DNA from: Hexactinellida sp. DTS-2022
Taxonomy: Eukaryota; Porifera; Hexactinellida
NCBI GenBank assembly: GCA_028753945.1
Contig: JAPNXP010000015.1
Location: 186,001 to 250,000, forward strand
Length of the DNA stretch: 64,000 nt
Direction: 5' to 3'
In this document: positions 1 through 10,735 of the stretch, piece after piece
How positions within the stretch are numbered: position 1 is the first letter of the stretch
How the letters are laid out: each line of letters opens with the position of its first letter
Program-made: the position numbers and the translations under genes
The notes under the pieces: model-generated
Seen by the model: the letters and a program-made list of their open reading frames with translations, nothing else
What the model was told of the DNA's origin: nothing
Database searches by the model: none

Positions 1-40
1 ATTTCCCAAGGGGGGTAGTTATACCATTTCTTGTCCGTAG

Positions 41-516
41 CTTGACCCGCCTTTCAAGCCTAAAATAAAGAGTGTCACAGATGTGTCCTACTTCGACACC
101 GAGTTCACCAATGAGAATGTGCAGAAGACACTGGATGCTGGTATGTTGCACTGTCATAGTTTCAGTTAATATGTACCATAGTTCATATTTAACTTAATAA
201 TGAAACCCATAGTTAGAGGTCCATATTAATATTGTTACAGTCCATATTCATAATACAGTCAGGACACAATAAGCAGAGGAAATTGTCACAATAAGCAAGA
301 GGAAATTGTCACAATAAGCAGACCTGACTGTACATAATTAATAATGAAACCTATAGTTAGAGGTTCAAATTAATATTGTTGCAGTTTCATAATACTATAA
401 TTATAGTTCCATATTAACCGGATTTTTTAGTTCCAGTGTCTGCCAGCATGGACAAGAAGATGGACAACACTTTTCCAGACTTCACATACGTCGACAAGGA
501 CTCCAACCTGAAATAG
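41..516 (+). CDS. AGC-family protein kinase, C-terminal tail (SGK/S6K-like), partial
   Basis: Only the last two coding exons lie in the window, about 41-140 and 437-516 (TAG stop at 514-516). The first begins after an acceptor AG at 39-40 and encodes the AGC C-terminal extension, with PPFKPK followed by a DVSYFDTEFT core. The second ends in a hydrophobic motif of the form FPDFTYVD. AGC kinases need this tail to fold over the N-lobe and to be activated. The layout (FxxEFT, then a VSAS stretch, then FxxFTYV) looks most like SGK or S6K, but the catalytic domain is outside the window, so the subfamily is uncertain. The intron holds a tiny inverted-repeat element. Confidence 0.65.
256..330. repeat. 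Short TA-flanked inverted-repeat element (CAGTCAGG family)
   Basis: About 75 bp bounded by CAGTCAGG and CCTGACTG ends and flanked by TA on both sides. It lies in the kinase intron. Longer relatives occur at 22044-22237 and near 53090. The TA flanks suggest a Tc1/mariner-type MITE. Confidence 0.55.
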
Positions 517-834
517 CGAGTCTGTACGAGTAGTGACAAACATTAGAATTTGTATATATTTGAGAGATCTATTTATCCTCTGTTTGTGTACATATTTTTA
601 TTCTATTTTATTTGTTTATTTTGTTTATTTTGTTTGTTTGTTTATTTTATCTAAAGTACCATAACACATATAAAGTTATATTACAAATGAGGGCGATATG
701 CGGTCTGTTTTATTGGTCTCATAAATAGTCCCATTACTAGGGAACGAAATGGCAATTATTCCCCTATCAATACGGATAAAATCTCCATACAGTAGTTGAA
801 TTCCAAATGCCCGATCTCTAACTAGGATACACAT
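517..834. other. Intergenic spacer between kinase and EPS15
   Basis: AT-rich, with a run of TTTATTTTG-like repeats at about 595-650 that probably belongs to the kinase 3' UTR. No gene or clear promoter motif is visible. Confidence 0.5.
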
Positions 835-3800
835 ATGAATCCCATGGCGAGTCTAACCATTGAGCATCTGACTGCCGGCAACCAGAACCACTACGCCAAT
901 CTGTGGCGCAAGTACGCAGACCTGGCGCAGCAGAAGGTGGCGGGCCCGATGGGGGCAGCCCTCCTCAAGACCTCGGGGCTCCCGGACGGGACCCTCAAGG
1001 ACATATGGGACCTGTCCGACTACAACAAATCGGGGGCTCTGGACCAGAAGGGGTTCTTCCTGGCCCTGCATCTGGTGGCGCTGGGACAGGGCAATAGGGC
1101 GCCGGTCGTCAGCAACGTGTCCCCACAGACCCCGCCCCCCCGCTTTGCGGATCTCAGTGACAACATGCCCCCCGGGGACTGGGCAGAGTCAGAACGGAAG
1201 TTCGGGGACCTCCCGCTCCAGGAGGGGTTCCTCAGCGGAAACTCCGTTAAGCCGATGATGCTGGCGTCCGGCCTGCCGCCCGCGCTCCTCGCGCGCATCT
1301 GGCAAATGGTGGACACCGACTCGGACGGGAAACTCCGGGTAAACGAGTTCTGCGTGGCTCTCTTCCTAATCAAGCAGTGCTCGGGTCAGTTCTATTTATA
1401 GATTTATGCTATTACTATTCCACAACACAACTTGTATAAAATCAACCACCGAACAATAAAATTCGTGTTTTACCATAGACTAGTGGTTCCCAACCTGGGG
1501 TCCACAAGATCTCAATATTTGTATTACGGTTAATGGGAGGGGTCCACAGAATATCTAACATTGCTATAGGGGGTCCCGGTTGGGAATCGCTGCCTATACA
1601 TTCCTATGGCCCCATTGGTAACTACTCTCGCTAGGTGGCCAGCTGCTGCCCCAGAACTTGCCCTCCTCGCTGTTCATCCGTCCGTCCGCCCTCCCTTCGG
1701 GCCCCGCCTCCGGCCCGCGGCGCCCGGAGGAGTTCCCCCTCTCCCCGGGGGCGCGCAAGAAGTACGAAGACACCTTCCGACAATACGCGAAGACGGGGGA
1801 CCTCATAACCGGACAGGAGGCCCGCGAGGTGTTCCGACTCAGCAAGCTGCCCGTAGCAACGCTAGCGGACATATGGAATCTCTGCTCCAAGAAGAAGGCA
1901 GGGTTCCTTACGCTGGAGGAATTCATGCTGTCCATGCACCTCATAGAAGGCAAGATGCAGGGCCGCGACATACCCCCCACGGTCTCTCCCGACTTTAGAT
2001 TGGTGGTGTCGGGGGGCGCGGGGTCCCTCTCGGGCGCCCCCTCCCCCCTGGGGCCCGCGGACTACTCCTGCATTAAGGAACTCGACACCTTCGAGAACGA
2101 GGTCAAGGACATGGACCAACAGGTGGACTCTCTGCACCAGGAAGTGGCAGCGACACAATCCGCAGTGGCGCAGAAGGCAGCGGAGCTCACCGATATACAG
2201 GTTAGTAGTTATAGCCTTAGTTCCTATTGGTACCAGGTTAGTTAGTTCCTATTGGTACCAGGTTAGTTATAGACTAGGTTCCTATTACAGTAGATGCCGG
2301 ATATAACTTATAAGAACACCGGTTATAAGAACATTATATTGGAAAAACGGTTGTCATTTACCCTGTATACTTTATGCCGGTTATAAGAACATTATATGCA
2401 GTTCCCGACGATGTTCTTATAACCGGCATCCACTGTAATACCAGGGGTTAGTTACTTCTAGCCTAGGTTCCAATTGGTACCATGTTTTAGCCTAGGTTCC
2501 AATTGGTACCAGGTTAGTTCCGGTTGTCTCTAGGGTAAGCTCACGAGCGCGACCGGACAGCGCATGCAGCTGGAGAAGATGCGTGCGGACCTATCTAGCC
2601 GGCTGGACGAGGTCGACCAGAGCCAGGTGTCGCTGAACCGGAGTCTCTTGGAGGTACAGGAGCGGTGTCGGCAGGAGGAGGAGGAGATTAGGGGGCTCGA
2701 GAGGGAGCTCCTCGAGAGAGAGACAACCTTCAAAGCCAAACAGGAACAGCTGGGAGAGATGCGGCGACACATCTCATCGCTGAAGGAGCAGCAAGGAGAG
2801 ATGGAGAGACAGGTACCGGACCACGGATATCAATAAACTGTCTTATGATACATTAGACTCTGTTGTTCGTATTAATCGGAGAGTCTACTGTAGTTATAAG
2901 CGAATTAATAGTAAATTAACAATACTCTCCCAAATATATAGCTATACGTGGAATTCGTATTTCACTTGCAATGTATAGGCTAGGGATTAGCCTTGTTCCC
3001 ACTAACAGAGTGTGTGTGTATAGGTGGAAGAGCGTAAGTCTAAGATAGCAGAGATAAACCAGTGCATGGAAGACGCACAGCGGGAGCTGGCGCGGGAGCA
3101 CGCCAAGCTGAAGCCGCTCCAGGAGGAGGAGGGCTCCCTCTCCGCGCAGATGAAACAGCTGGTCATCCTGGAGGCGCAGACCAAGGACGCGGACGGACAG
3201 ATCGTCAACCTGGGGGAGCGGGACACCCTCCCGGTAGACTACGTCACGAAGGAGGGGGACCTCAACTCGGTGCGCGCCACGGCGGGCTCCTCGCCTGTCT
3301 CCTCGATCTCAAACGTGAGCGCCGGTTCCGCCCCACAGCTGGACGAACACCAGTTGGATGATGACTTCCGTCCCCCCCGCCCAAGGGACAACGGGGGGCT
3401 AAAGGGGCCCCCCGACCGGACCGTCAAGTTCGCAGACGAAGTGGACCAGGTGAGTGCGTGTGTCACACAGGGGTACATAATATATTAATGAGTTCTGTTT
3501 AGACCTCCCGGCCGGAGCCGCAGGGCGCCCCCTCGGGTGTGGACCCCTTCAAGTCGGACCTCTTCTCGGAGGGGCCCGGCGGGAACCCGGTAGGGGACCC
3601 CTTCCTTATGGACCCCTTCTCCGCGGAGGGACAGAGCTCGCTGTTCGACCCCTTCTCCTCCGGGCCCGACAAACCCGCCTTCCCCGAAGGGATCAACCCC
3701 TTCGTGTCTCTGGAGGCGATCCCGCCCCCCCAGGAGCCCTCACAGTTCCTCTCGGATCCCTTCAACCAGGACCCGTTCCAAGACGCCGCGAACACGGACC

Positions 3801-3985
3801 CCTTCGGACAGGACAAACCCGGATTTGACACCTCTGATCCCTTCGGGGCCCCTGCCCCCCCTTCGGGGGACCCGTTCCATGACGCGGGGCCCGGGTTCAA
3901 CCAGACCAGCGACCCCTTCCAATCGGACCCCTTCGCCGGTCCCCAGGGGACAGATCCCTTCAGTACCGACCCCTTTACAACATAA
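835..3985 (+). CDS. EPS15: EPS15/EPS15L1-like endocytic adaptor
   Basis: Five exons: 835-1384, 1635-2200, 2534-2812, 3024-3449 and 3503-3985. Together they give 767 codons plus a stop, in frame throughout. Three EH domains lie in the first two exons; typical pieces are ARIWQMVDTDSDGKL in EH2 and ADIWNLC in EH3. A coiled coil follows in exons 3 and 4. The last exon is a low-complexity tail with 13 DPF motifs and one NPF, the type that binds the AP-2 appendage. EPS15 proteins scaffold early clathrin-coated pits at the plasma membrane. I see no ubiquitin-interacting motif after the DPF region, unlike vertebrate EPS15. The start is the first ATG of the EH1 frame. The gene converges on PLC-beta. 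Confidence 0.9.
2288..2435. repeat. TA-flanked inverted-repeat element (CAGT[A/G]GATGCCGG family)
   Basis: Lies in the EPS15 intron between exons 2 and 3. It begins CAGTAGATGCCGG and ends CCGGCATCCACTG, with TA on both sides. A relative lies at 37086-37209 in an ODF2 intron. A MITE of the mariner/pogo type is likely. Confidence 0.65.
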
Positions 3986-4232
3986 CTGTACTCCCTTTGC
4001 CCTGATTCGATTATTGAGAACTGTGTGTGTACTGTATAGAGTGCTTTGATTAATTCCACTAAAGTATATTTATTATAATCACACACACACATACACTCCC
4101 TTAGTCTTTTGTTGTTGTTGTTGTTAAGAGAGTCTCATCTTTAGAATCTATTCTGTTGATAGGCTATTAGTCTTTATTGGAACTAAACTAGTCCAACAAA
4201 CAAATAAATAAGCTCTCAATAATTGAGTTTTA
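3986..4232. other. Convergent 3' spacer
   Basis: Separates the stop codons of EPS15 (+) and PLC-beta (-). It holds a CA-rich tract near 4080 and a short GTT repeat near 4110. Both 3' UTRs must be short or overlapping. Confidence 0.5.
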
Positions 4233-7200
4233 TTAATCGTTATTCCCAGACTCGAATTGCTCGAACTTTAGCTCCAGTTCCTTAACGTCTCTCTCCAGCT
4301 GTTCTATAATGTGTCCGGACTCCCGATCGAACATGTGTCCCTCCTGGGATTGTAGGCGGTCCAGTTCCGCCGTCTGGTGCTGCACAAACACCTTAACTGT
4401 GGCCTGCGTCGCCGTATTAGAATAGAGTGTGCCGGTCTTACCGACGAGGTCATTGATTATTTCCATTTTTTTTTTTTCGATTTCGTGTTCGACGGCTTTC
4501 CTCTCCAGCTCCTGCACCTTATCCAGGTGCTGCTGTCTGTGGTTTTGGTGCGCGGCCCTTACGAGCGGGATGGCCATTAGTTTCAGTTCCCGATTAGTGT
4601 CGAGCTCGTTCTGGGCCCCGTCCCGCTCCAGTCGGTACTGGATCTGCTGCGTGTCCCTCAGACTCTGTTCCGTTACGCCGGACAGCTTAAGTTCCATTGT
4701 GCCCAAGAGGTTGCTACGTTTCTGCTCCGACTTCTCTCTCGCCTCAGGTGTCAGTTTTCGCGAGAGCTCCCTCTCCACCCTCTGTACCTCCTTATCGTAG
4801 CTGGAGCGGATCTCCCGCAGTCGCTTCTCCCGCTCCTGCTCCAGGGCCTCGATCTGCCTAAGCGCCGCCTTCGCCCCCGTGGCGGCCTCGCGGCGCATCC
4901 GCTGCTGTTTAGACAGAAAGCTCTTGTTCATGGCGAGCACCGCCTCGGGGCCCTGGGGGACTATCTGCTCGCGGGCCCCTATCGACCTCACAGCTGACAC
5001 AAAATCAGAGTTTATGGGTCGGTCTGTGGTTGCGTAGTCGAATGAGTGCGTGTTATGCAGGGGGGTAAGGGTGCGCGTGGGGGTGGGGTGTCTGTGGAGA
5101 TCCTCCGAGCTGAGGGAGGGGTTAATGCGACCCTTGCGGGGCCGCTGTGGCGAGGCGGGGGCGGCGGGCGGTGCCCCGATCCCCTCAAGGATCTCCTGCA
5201 GCTCCGTCACCTCGTCCTCCCCGACCAGGAGGGACTTTATCGCGGCTCTCTTAAACGCGTCCGATTCGACACGCGCAAAGGCGCCGCTGCCCCCGCGGAT
5301 CAGCTGTTCCGGGTTCTTCAACACCTTCGCGAACCCCTCCAGCCCCTCGGTGACGTGGTCCCGCAGGTGCACCTCCACAAAGAGGGACCCCAGGCCCAGG
5401 GGGAGGTTGAATCGGTCCCGCATGCAGATGTGCCGGTATCCGTTCCTGAGCAGCGAGACCGGCAGTATCCGGTGTGCGACCGAATTAGAGTTCTCATCTT
5501 GAACAGTTATCTTGAGGAGCGCTAATTCCTGTGAGAATATCTGTTCGAACCAGATGCACTTGTCCTCGTCCCACGTGGCCGACACGCCGTTGTAGCAGGC
5601 CGGTCGCGTGGCGGTGTCTTTGCTCCGGCGCCGGTGGGTGTCCCCCGGGAGCCCAAACACCTCGCAGAGAACTGTCAGCTCGCTGACCGCCGGTCCCAAG
5701 AAGTGGCCCGAGATTACCCGGATGCCGCAGTCCGTGGGGATGGTGTGTTCCGGCGGCGTCTGCGAGAAGGGCTCCAGGACATGTCTGTCCGACTTATCGA
5801 CTCTGAGGACCGCCGGCTTAAGCAGGTATCCGCAGTTCCCGCCGAGCTCAAACTTGGCCTGGTTAATCTGCATACTCAGGTCGGGCGTCTGGTAGTTGAG
5901 GGCCACCATCTGACAGCCCACGTTCCAGTATATCTGCGGCATGTAGTTAGAGGAGGAGATCCGGGATCCGGCCGGGTATATACGGCTCGTGTGGGAACTG
6001 TTGTACCGAATGAATTTGCTGCCTTCATGCTGTAGTAGCACCAGACCGCGCACCTCCGAAAACGAGGACATTTCGAAACGCATGTCCCTGTCCATACTAT
6101 CATCCAGTGACTTGAACTTAACAGGTTCTACATAGTTGACCAGATCGGACAGTTCAGTATCCACCTCGCTGGCCCCGTCCCACTCCTCCCCTCTCTCCTC
6201 CAAACTCCGCTGGTTAACCAGCACCCCGGGGCTCTTGTCCGCTTTCCGAGCTTTCTTAGAATCCAACATTTTGATGCCTCTGCACTTGGGTGACGATGTG
6301 TCGCCCCCGTCCGGACGCCCCTTCTTATTCTTTATTATTATCTTCCCCCTGAGCTGGGAGGGGGAGGGCAGCTGCACCCCGGGGGCCAGGGGGTGTGAGG
6401 GGACCGGGGCACACAGGGCCGCCCCGAGGTACTTAACGCACAGGCGAGCCATCAGCTGTTGCTGGGCGGGAGAGCAGTGGTTCTCGAACGAGAGGATGAC
6501 TGGCATGTCGGTCTTGAGAAACGCGAACTCGCCGATGGCCCGAATGACCTCTTCGAAGGAAATCTTAGTGCAGAGTGTGTTGCCGTGGGTGATGACCGGT
6601 TCCCCGGTATGCGAGTCCCAGCAGTCCAGTTCTATGCACCGGGCGCCCAGCAGCAGCGCTTGTATGTACATCTCAACTGTGGAGACGCTTTTCAACTGAT
6701 TACCGGTCAGGTAGGTGTTGTGCGAGGAGTTTATAAAGTAGCTGGAGAGGGGGTGTGACAGGGAGGGGGGACACACCAGGTCCTCTAGGGGCAGAATCGA
6801 GTTGAGAGAGCTCTGGAGGTACTTCTGGAAATCAACTCGCGTGATTTTCTTCTCTTCCGTTGGGATTATAGAGAGCGGTTTTAGCACCAGTTTCAAGGTC
6901 CGCTCTTTCAGTTTTGGGACCAGCTGGTCGTTGACCCTGGGGTCCCACTGACTGTTGTTTATGAACTGGAGAAGAGAGGAGAGGGACAGGAACTCAATCT
7001 GACTCTTCTCGGCGGACAACAGCCCCAAGTATATCTTGTCAATGTCCGGTCTGGGACACAGCTCCATGTACAGTGTCCACATCAGCTGTTCGGTCAGCTG
7101 TTCCCTCGGGACCCCGGTGCCCCCTTCCTGCAGCAGTCCCATCCTAGCCAAGACCCCCTCCAATACCTTGTCCTGGTCCCGCGGGAGAGACATGAGTCGG

Positions 7201-7739
7201 ACAATCTCGCTACTCCTCACCTCCTCAGCCGCTTCGAATAACAGCTGACACCTCACCTTACGCAGGTGGCAGAATGTGTCCCCATTGAGGTGTTTCTGGT
7301 TGAAACTGGAGCTGTTCACACGGCGGCACCATGCGTCTATCTTGCTAGCGTCTGAGTGCAGGTAGTATGTGTATGTGGGAGACACGAAGTAGTGGACACT
7401 GGAGTCCAGGGTCCCCTGTCGGTACACGAGACAGAAATAACTGTTCTCATATCCGGACGGGAACTGCTCGAAGTACAGCTGTTCGATCAGCTGGTTGAGC
7501 TGTCGGCATTTCCGGACGCGACCGGGCGAGCAGTCGCTCACGAGGGTGAGGTCGTAGGTTCGCGGTTTCGCTTCTCCGATGAGCGACTGCTGACGCGGCT
7601 GTTCGTATATGAAGAATCCCTCCGAGTCCACCGAGAGGCGGACAGGTGTGAACATTGTGTCGCCCTCGCGCCACCTCTGAAATTCCTCGGTTTGCACCTC
7701 GCAGTTTGGCTTAGTGGCATTTGTTTGTAACATAGACAT
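4233..7739 (-). CDS. PLCB: Phosphoinositide phospholipase C-beta
   Basis: One uninterrupted reading frame of 1168 residues. It hydrolyses PIP2 to IP3 and diacylglycerol downstream of Gq. Domains in order: PH about 15-145, EF hands about 150-310, X box about 326-475 with the catalytic motifs SSHNTYLTG (near 338) and ITHGNT (near 383) and the ELDCWD motif between them, an acidic/basic linker about 475-528, Y box about 529-646, C2 about 670-790, then a long C-terminal coiled coil from about 900. The PLC-beta type C-terminal extension separates it from gamma, delta and epsilon forms. Catalytic residues look intact. It is intronless, although most neighbours are spliced. Confidence 0.95.
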   Translation of the reverse strand: MSMLQTNATKPNCEVQTEEFQRWREGDTMFTPVRLSVDSEGFFIYEQPRQQSLIGEAKPRTYDLTLVSDCSPGRVRKCRQLNQLIEQLYFEQFPSGYENSYFCLVYRQGTLDSSVHYFVSPTYTYYLHSDASKIDAWCRRVNSSSFNQKHLNGDTFCHLRKVRCQLLFEAAEEVRSSEIVRLMSLPRDQDKVLEGVLARMGLLQEGGTGVPREQLTEQLMWTLYMELCPRPDIDKIYLGLLSAEKSQIEFLSLSSLLQFINNSQWDPRVNDQLVPKLKERTLKLVLKPLSIIPTEEKKITRVDFQKYLQSSLNSILPLEDLVCPPSLSHPLSSYFINSSHNTYLTGNQLKSVSTVEMYIQALLLGARCIELDCWDSHTGEPVITHGNTLCTKISFEEVIRAIGEFAFLKTDMPVILSFENHCSPAQQQLMARLCVKYLGAALCAPVPSHPLAPGVQLPSPSQLRGKIIIKNKKGRPDGGDTSSPKCRGIKMLDSKKARKADKSPGVLVNQRSLEERGEEWDGASEVDTELSDLVNYVEPVKFKSLDDSMDRDMRFEMSSFSEVRGLVLLQHEGSKFIRYNSSHTSRIYPAGSRISSSNYMPQIYWNVGCQMVALNYQTPDLSMQINQAKFELGGNCGYLLKPAVLRVDKSDRHVLEPFSQTPPEHTIPTDCGIRVISGHFLGPAVSELTVLCEVFGLPGDTHRRRSKDTATRPACYNGVSATWDEDKCIWFEQIFSQELALLKITVQDENSNSVAHRILPVSLLRNGYRHICMRDRFNLPLGLGSLFVEVHLRDHVTEGLEGFAKVLKNPEQLIRGGSGAFARVESDAFKRAAIKSLLVGEDEVTELQEILEGIGAPPAAPASPQRPRKGRINPSLSSEDLHRHPTPTRTLTPLHNTHSFDYATTDRPINSDFVSAVRSIGAREQIVPQGPEAVLAMNKSFLSKQQRMRREAATGAKAALRQIEALEQEREKRLREIRSSYDKEVQRVERELSRKLTPEAREKSEQKRSNLLGTMELKLSGVTEQSLRDTQQIQYRLERDGAQNELDTNRELKLMAIPLVRAAHQNHRQQHLDKVQELERKAVEHEIEKKKMEIINDLVGKTGTLYSNTATQATVKVFVQHQTAELDRLQSQEGHMFDRESGHIIEQLERDVKELELKFEQFESGNND

Positions 7740-8116
7740 TTGTTGTAGTTCCTATTAGCTTCATTTCTCCCTATTTAAGCATCTGAATTGGTACTTTGCA
7801 AAATATCAGATTTCACTTTTGCCACGTCAATCCAACAGTTATGATGCAGTAGAACTCGACGAACAAACTGAGCGCTTTCGATAACGTAATACAAACCACT
7901 TTACAGGGTCTACCTCACCAATATAACGATTCGAATCTAAAACAGTTTAGTAATCCGTCCACTCAGGCAGGACACAAAGTTGTCACCAAATGTGTCACAT
8001 AAGTAGTGGCAGATAAAGTGGACACAATATAAATACTACGATATAATATAAACGAACAAACAAGTCTAATTATACGCATAAATATGAGTTATATAATAGG
8101 TGTTATATGACAGAGA
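7740..8116. other. Spacer upstream of PLC-beta
   Basis: Contains the presumed PLC-beta promoter, with no clear TATA box. Its right half (about 7840-8110) resembles the sequence beside the other ODF2 exon copies, for example near 15880-16200, so the array repeat unit starts here. Confidence 0.45.
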
Positions 8117-8261
8117 CTAATAGGTGATCGGTTTGTCCGTGGGCTCGTGGAACACGGAGGCATACGAGGTCTTTAGGAACTGTATGTAGCTCTGCATGCT
8201 CTTGGCAGACGAGTTGGCTTGTTCCAGCTTCTCTCTCATCTCTGCTATCCTGTTGGAGAAC
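8117..8261 (-). pseudogene. Detached copy 1 of the ODF2 terminal exon
   Basis: A 145-bp match to the real ODF2 last exon at 32311-32455, with reading frame, stop and acceptor preserved. No penultimate exon is joined to it and other genes lie between it and ODF2, so it is probably a duplication remnant. It marks the left edge of the array. Confidence 0.75.
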
Positions 8262-10507
8262 CTATGGGGTGTCACTGGTACAAGAGGGATATAGGGAATA
8301 GCTCAGAGCTCTAGATTAGGAACAATGGAAGGGTCTGTATGAAATAGCAAATCTGCATTACAAATAATATTTGTGGAATAAGCTCATAAGAATTTAGCAC
8401 GCGACACCACTGTAATCACAAGTGTCATGGAGAGTGAATCAGACCCATATACCAACAGTAATTCAGGCATAATTAGCAAGGTCTGAGTATGAATTATATA
8501 CGCGCGTCTTTACAACCTACACTCGAGCCTGTGGCCCTCACTTATATTTCAAGCATGTTTCTTTCAAATTATATGTCGTTCTTGATGAGTGGCCCCTAGT
8601 TGTCTATTTATATCCGTGGACCCTAGCTAGCTATAGGTTTATATAAGGACAGAGTGTAATTAGATTGGATATTTATGCTAATTTGAACAGATAATTTTAT
8701 GGATATCAAAGCTTGTCCGTGTATAAAAATATATCGACTCCAAATAGAAAATTAAACATCATTAAGATTGAAAATAATTTGATATCAAATAGACAATGTT
8801 ATGTTATAAATGTATGGCTAGACAGACGGAACACAAAAAACTGATTAGATGCAAGAAACTTCCTCTAGACCAATTATATTACTATCTCCGTCTATAATGC
8901 ACACTAAACAATTGACAGAGACACTAAAATCTTGTATACTATTTGAATGGTAACTGTTAATCCATATTAAAATCGAGGATTGCCCAACACACTCGCATTT
9001 AATTGACCAAAGGTTTTGTCACTTTTTGAGAAGCAAGGTGTTAATATTTTCTTAGATATTTGGACTTGGTAATGCCAATTATAGCATAGAGACAACGTGA
9101 TAAATACAAACAGATAACTATTGTGTTTTTGGGTTAATTAATTAACTTAATAAATAATTAATTAAGAACTGATATTAAATTAAACTATAGACAGTGTTTT
9201 TTTAAGGATTTGCTTAGAGGGCCCTTCCAACAATTAGAGGGCCCTTCCAACAATTAGAGGCCCTCACTCCAAATGTAAACCTACTGCTGAGGTGGAAATG
9301 AATTTACTACATGTCACATCTCGCATGCTATACTTGCAGAAGAACTATAAACACAGAACAATATTATTTACAAATGTTTACAAAAGGAATGTCTCGAATT
9401 CCACGTCTTTGAGAGAAAATTAGAGATTAGAGCTAAAAATTTGGGCTTCTAATTTGGCTTAAAAAAACACTGATTATAGATAGGGGAGTTCAGATAAAAT
9501 AAGTAAAGTGAATTATAATAAGATTTAATTGTTTCTCAGAACAATGGAATACATTGCATGAGTTAAATTAATTTGCATTACAAATGAAATTTGCATTACA
9601 AATAAAAAATTTGCATTACAAATAAAATTTGTGTAACAATGGGAGACGAAACACCTCGGGGCCAGATAAGATAGATACAGATAAAATTTAATTATGCAAA
9701 TAAAGTAGCGTCGAGAGGTGGGTTTACAACACTTAGTGGAACCAAGGGAGTCAATACATTGGATGCTCACCCAGGCAGTCACCAACACGTGCAGGTTTGC
9801 TAATAGCTAAATAGATATTCTTCCCAACATAAGGCAACCAGGGTTTTATACAGGACTGGAATTGAACACTCCAAACGGTCATAAGGTCACTAGAGTATGA
9901 ATTTTGTAGCCTATATAAAAGGTTAGTTTTGTATTAGTATATGGGGAAGTTCGGCAGTTTTCGCGCTCCTAAACGCAAATATATCCCAAATTATACGCGT
10001 CTAGGCGTATGGTGAGGTCCTGGATAAAACCCTGTAATTACAAATATAATAAAATACAAGATTGTCCCAAATATCCTTAAATCTGATCGCTAGGATAAAT
10101 TTCTTGGTGTCCAGAAAGGTGCTGAATAAATGCATTGATATTAAATCGTAGTTTGTTTTGTTTGACAGGTGTTTGTTGCATTAAAGTGACATGGATATTC
10201 GTATTTTAAGAAGTTATTTTGTATAGTATGCAATTATAGTATAGAGTATAAACACTATCCAATTAGGTTGTAAAATTAGTCAGAACATCGTATGACTTGT
10301 AGTAGTTCAAAATAATTTGCATTACAAATAATATTTATGGAACAATGGAGCACCAAACACTACGAGACCAGATAAACAATAGAAAATATATTCAAACTAA
10401 CTTTTGATGGGTGGGTGTGGGATATTATATAACAAAAGCTCCTGAAAGAACACAAATCCCATTGAATCTAAGAACCCTTATCTCCCTCGTGAGGAGGACA
10501 CACACCG
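8262..10507. other. Array spacer upstream of gene A
   Basis: AT-rich, without a convincing ORF. Large parts match the spacer upstream of gene D (about 21640-23280), so A and D sit in a long segmental duplication. Small direct repeats occur at about 9215-9265 and 9570-9630. No RNA gene was recognised. Confidence 0.55.
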
Positions 10508-10515
10508 TATATAAG
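10508..10515 (+). promoter_or_regulatory. TATA box of gene A
   Basis: TATATAAG, 228 bp before the ATG, inside a block (GTATATAAGGTAGCTCAAA) conserved before all six array genes. The distance implies a 5' UTR of roughly 200 bases. Confidence 0.5.
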
Positions 10516-10735
10516 GTAGCTCAAAAACTGAAATCTCAAGTCAGATAAACATCCCTAAAGGAACATCAATTGGACTAAATATACTATAATCAAGGTGGAA
10601 TGTTAAACTATTGCATTATACAATATGGCTTTTATATGGGACCGGATAAATCTTAGATATAGAAACTGTTTAAACATATGTATTAAAAACAAAAAAAGTA
10701 TATTACTATCTCTCTTTACTAGATAATCAATAGAG

